A stretch of 64,000 bases of DNA from the NCBI GenBank assembly GCA_008711295.1, contig VUYV01000215.1:970239-1034238 (forward strand), read 5' to 3'. Positions 60,401 to 64,000 of this stretch are shown here, in pieces; position 1 is the first letter of the stretch, and each line of letters opens with the position of its first letter. Below the pieces are notes generated by a model that was given only the letters and a program-made list of their open reading frames with translations, made no database searches and was not told where the DNA came from. A program made the position numbers and the translations under genes. The DNA is from Anarhynchus alexandrinus (taxonomy: Eukaryota; Chordata; Aves; Charadriiformes; Charadriidae).

Positions 60401-61867
60401 CGGGAGTCTCAGAGAGGGCTTACAATTTATGCAGGACACGCTCTCTTCTTCAGAGACATAGGGGGAGCTGCTGGGGGTGAGGGGCAGAGAAGTCAGTTCC
60501 TCCCTCTTTTCCTTGGCACGCTCCAGGTCCCAGGGGAGCAGGGGATGGATGGGTACAGAGGTGACTCCTGGAGGTGGTGAGGCAGCTGCACACAGCTGGG
60601 AAATGAAGAGACCGTGCTTGTGCTCCCGACACTTGGGAAGACAACTTGCTGGTCTCAGGAACATTTAAAGCAGCTTTCTCCTGCTGCTTATTCCAATATC
60701 TGTACTTGCTCTGATCAGGGAAAGTCTCACCAACCTGCCTTTCATCTACTTTCATGATGTTTTGAATTAATAACATCTTTATATCATGAGCCTGTTCTAA
60801 ATGGTAAACAAACAGGCACTGACATAGCTTCTAATACTGTACATTTTAAGATTAATGCCAGCCAACAGCAGGAGAGGCACGTTGTAGACCTTGTGAAGGC
60901 AGAAAGAAATCCCACTCAGAAAGAAATTGACTTGGTTTCGCTTGTTAGAAATCTCTCAAAAAGCTGAGTTGGTAAAAGAGGAGTTTTACCAACCCCGGCA
61001 TCCGACTGAGCAGCAGCAGTAGCAGCAGCTAACTTCTGCCTGTCCCTTTCTGGAGCAGTGACAGCTGTTTGCTAGATAAGGAGTGATTCGTGAAGCCCTC
61101 AGTGTGCTTTGGAGAAAGATGAGCATCCCAGACCCAGAACATGTTAAAGCCTTCACCAGGACGGCTGTTTCACAGGGATTCAGCTCCGTGACTGTTGCGT
61201 GGCGTTAAGAGGCTGGAGGAAGGGAGAGAAGCATGAGCAGGGACAGAGAAAGGCCATCCAGTGACAGGAGGAGGAGAGTCCCACACAGCCTGGTGCTTCT
61301 CCAGCAAGCTGATCTGTCCATCCTGCTTTACCTGGAGTCAAACACCTGGTATGCTCTGTGGAGGAGTTGGTGTCCCTGCACATAATGGCAAGGCTGTGCA
61401 TGTGTGACACACAGGTGTTTTGGTTTAAAGCTGCTCCCAGTCCACAGCTGGGATTTTTTTGAAGGGATTATGAACAGTGGTTTCACAGGAAGAGAGAAAA
61501 CACTGTGCAGAGGCACAGAGACTGCCCTTGACGTTCTCATTACCTTGCTGGCCTACCACATCCTCTGATGTAAATTGCTGAAGCAGATGTGAGCAACACT
61601 GAGCTCTTTGTCCTGTCACTGGCACCTGACACAGAGCTGCCAGAGGAGTCTCTCCACACCCTGTAAGCATTGATATAGGCAGCCGGAGTGCCTGCGCATT
61701 GAGACCTGTCTAGAGGTTTCTGTAGTTTGGTGGAGGATACAACACCCTTCCTCATCCATCCTCTCCTGGTCCTCTAGCCTTCTGAACACACGGACATGTC
61801 TGCCTTTTCTTTGCATCCTCCACCAGCTGCCAAACCCGACTCTTATCCTTTCCCTTCCAACCTGCAT
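60401..61867. other. Gene-free, GC-richer stretch
   Basis: Several overlapping - strand frames (61180-61867) and frames on both strands near 60314-60776 reflect higher GC and fewer stops. None has a domain or an exon context. No CpG island is evident. Confidence 0.5.
61009..61029 (+). repeat. Short imperfect (CAG)n repeat
   Basis: CAG/AGC units are interrupted once by TAG, so the repeat is not a coding polyglutamine tract on +. Confidence 0.85.
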
Positions 61868-61899
61868 GGTTGGGAATGACTTCTAGGCCCCTTACAACC
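61868..61899 (+). mobile_element. Possible degraded CR1 3'-end relic
   Basis: GGTTGGGAATGACTTCTAGG followed by 'ccccttacaacc' resembles the CR1 3' region 'ggttggactagatgaccttctagaggtcccttccaacc' with a small gap. No CR1 ORF2 text precedes it and no ATTCTATGATTCT tail follows, so the call is weak. Confidence 0.3.
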
Positions 61900-63510
61900 T
61901 CTTCTCCAGCCGAATTTCCCTATCTTGCCTCCTTTCCTAGTGGCTGTGTGTCACCCCCACTCCACCCGTCTGTGTGCACAGCTGAGAAACAGCTGCAGAG
62001 GTGGGAACACTGCAGCCAGATGCTGCTCGCAGAGAGAGAAGAAGAGAGAGAGAGAGAGCTGCTGAGCATCTGCCAAGACAGAAGCAGTGCAGAGAAGCTT
62101 TATCGTAACGCCACAGCAAGAACTATGTGATAAAATGTCATTTGAACCCTTTAGAAATGAACCCTGTTACAATGGGTGTGTGGGGTTTTTCAAGCTCTGC
62201 TCTGTATAATTTCTCCTTTCATCTGGAATTATCTTTCCATTCATACCCATGCAACTGCATTTTTGGGCAAATTTGCAGTTTCTGAAGAACTCGTTCATTT
62301 TTCGCCACAATACAGTCTTGGGATGTTGGCCCCAGCTCCTGTTTGCTGGGACAAGAGTCCAGAAAACACAAGGCCATCTTTCCAGACCCAGAGTTTTTGT
62401 CAGCTCTGTGGTCATGATATTATCCCATAGGCCTGTTTGACTACCCATTTAACTAGCCAGTACGAGCAAATACGAGTCTTGTGCGCGTGGTGTCAACTTA
62501 CACAACTGCCTTAGGAGGGCATCCGGCATTTATAGCAATCAGGAAAGCAAGCACAGAGGTTTGTCATCCTTCCTTTTAGTGTGTAGTTAAGGCAGGATTT
62601 TTGCTGTCCAGGTAGCCTGGTGAGTCAGATGAATGCCAGCACAGAAAACTGGTTTAGGCCTCAGAAGTAAGAGCTGGCAAAAACATAGGTTTTTCCACCC
62701 AGTCGTGCCACTCACTGGGCCTATAAAACCAATTCTATTTTCCCACTTCTTGAGAGTGCAGTGTTTTCAAAATGAAGGTTTCTTTTCTATTATAGGGAAT
62801 ATGGTAATACTACCATATCTGAGCTGTGACACCCTAGGAATTAAATCAATAGAAATCAATGTTAATGTGAGGACTCAGAGATAAGATGAGGAAGAGGTGG
62901 CCTGGAGGCCCTGATTGTTTTTTGGGTGGATTCTTACTGTACCTATTCATTTTGGAAAAAATATAGCTAACTGTGGTCTTCGTTCATCTGTAGCTGCTGC
63001 TGCTGTCATTGTTTCCATAGTCCATTTTACTTCTTGGGAGTTCAAGGACTGTCTGTATCAAACAGTATTTGCAACAATGTCAGACAGTGATGACAAAGTT
63101 GGAGGCATATATGGGAGGCTTCTTTTTTCCCCTCTTATTTTCAGACACTTTACACTTGTAAATTGAAGAAGACAAAAAGATATAAGGAGGAATAAACTTC
63201 ATCTGGACTAAGAGTTTTGCATATGAGATTTTTCTTCCTCCAGTGAGCCGGGTGTCCGTTGATGTAGTAAATTAATTACACTTTAGGATCAGAAAATCAG
63301 ATTAGAAAATGTTTCTGTATCGTTCTCATTCAGGGGGTTAATTCAAAAGAGGTAAGAGTCCGTAAGATCGCTTAAAATACCTGTTCTGATATTTATACAA
63401 CTGGTTTCTTAGCATGCGGATCCTGTAGTGGTAGCGAATTTGGATTTCTACTCCTTCTTCTTTACCATATGCTGTATAAAATGGCCTCCTATGTTTTAGT
63501 CTTTAGTGAG
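61900..63510. other. Gene-free stretch
   Basis: Contains a (GA)n patch at about 62043-62058, listed separately, and short unrecognised open frames. No exon, RNA gene or transposon was recognised. Confidence 0.5.
62043..62058 (+). repeat. Short (GA)n microsatellite
   Basis: About eight GA units with no flanking element recognised. Confidence 0.85.
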
Positions 63511-63612
63511 TGTACACACACATATGTATACATATATACATGTATATCATAAATATGCATGTATACATACATTCATACATGTGTATATGTGTCTCTATAT
63601 ACACACATATAT
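63511..63612. repeat. Compound TATG/CATA/CA microsatellite, about 100 bp
   Basis: TACACACACATATG-like words pass through repeated CATATATACATG and GTATACATACAT words to TATACACACATATAT. It is nearly all alternating purine-pyrimidine and broadly self-complementary. It is likely hypervariable and capable of hairpin or Z-DNA formation. Confidence 0.85.
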
Positions 63613-64000
63613 TTCCTGCATTTGAATAGGGCAGTATCATATACTGCTCTGTTATATTTATTTGGTCATGGATTCTTTAATTCCCAAGACAAAAAAAATT
63701 ATCCGAGCTTTATTCCATCCTGGTAAACTCCTGGCAGTGGTTTGTGGAGAGGCACAGATATAGGCATGGCTGGACATTGAGCCAGGTGTCTGTTGCAGCC
63801 GTGGGCTCAGCACTGCACAAAAAGGCTGTGTGACTGCCGGCAGCTCCTTGGCTCACGTTGCCACAGGCGACCCATCGGTCCTGTTGGTTTTACTCCTTGG
63901 TCTTCCAGCATGCCATGCACTTCATCTCTAAAGCTGTAGAAATAAAAAGATCTATGAGATCCAGCAGATTGCATTTGTCTGGCTTGGATATACATGCAAT
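63613..64000. other. Gene-free stretch to window end
   Basis: A 62-codon - strand frame (63807-63995) has no recognisable domain. Nothing else was seen. Confidence 0.5.

Noticed and set aside
1..64000. CRISPR arrays, bacterial operons, tRNA or rRNA genes, endogenous retrovirus
   Set aside because: No regular spacer-repeat arrays, no cloverleaf with internal A/B boxes, no rRNA text, and no paired LTRs or retroviral gene text were recognised.

Overview
The window reads as vertebrate nuclear DNA from a bird. The decisive evidence is two truncated copies of the avian/reptilian CR1 LINE: one on the + strand (about 22455-23519) and one on the - strand (about 27794-28392). Both carry recognisable CR1 reverse-transcriptase remnants, and their 3' ends have the ATTCTATGATTCT-type tail typical of CR1. 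I saw no mammalian Alu, B1 or L1 sequence and no bacterial gene organisation. The species cannot be named from what is visible; a neognath bird is a reasonable guess. Two N bases sit beside or inside long homopolymers (9772 and 16796), which look like unresolved draft-assembly positions.

I cannot support any ordinary protein-coding gene. Most open frames are 60-100 codons, scattered over all six frames, show no recognisable domain and are what non-coding sequence gives by chance. The window is therefore best read as intergenic (gene desert) or deep intronic DNA. Besides the CR1 copies it holds about five degraded MIR-like SINE relics (about 19.4, 26.9, 36.3, 39.3 and 60.3 kb), two other ancient amniote repeat relics (35.4 and 59.4 kb), a possible CR1 tail relic (61.9 kb), and microsatellites and homopolymers.

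Several 0.2-1 kb blocks look like conserved non-coding regulatory DNA. They are AT-rich but not simple, and packed with homeodomain, POU, FOX/SOX, GATA or MEIS-type words. The best are 23885-24910, 26280-26840, 41645-42420, 49490-49840 and 51600-52690. If real, they point to long-range control of a developmental gene outside the window; this is inference, because no alignment was possible.

The one place with gene-like architecture is 29.3-30.7 kb. On the + strand two segments (29310-29805 and 30579-30729) are bounded by strong splice consensus and join into a 63-codon frame. An unrelated 226-codon open frame lies antisense to the first segment. I treat this as a candidate unannotated spliced transcript, most likely a lncRNA, and not as a proven gene. 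Other structural oddities are a perfect 15-bp-arm hairpin at 7775-7812, a perfect 27-bp palindrome at 60220-60246, a 14-bp E-box palindrome at 26644-26657 and a 22-G run at 9749-9770.
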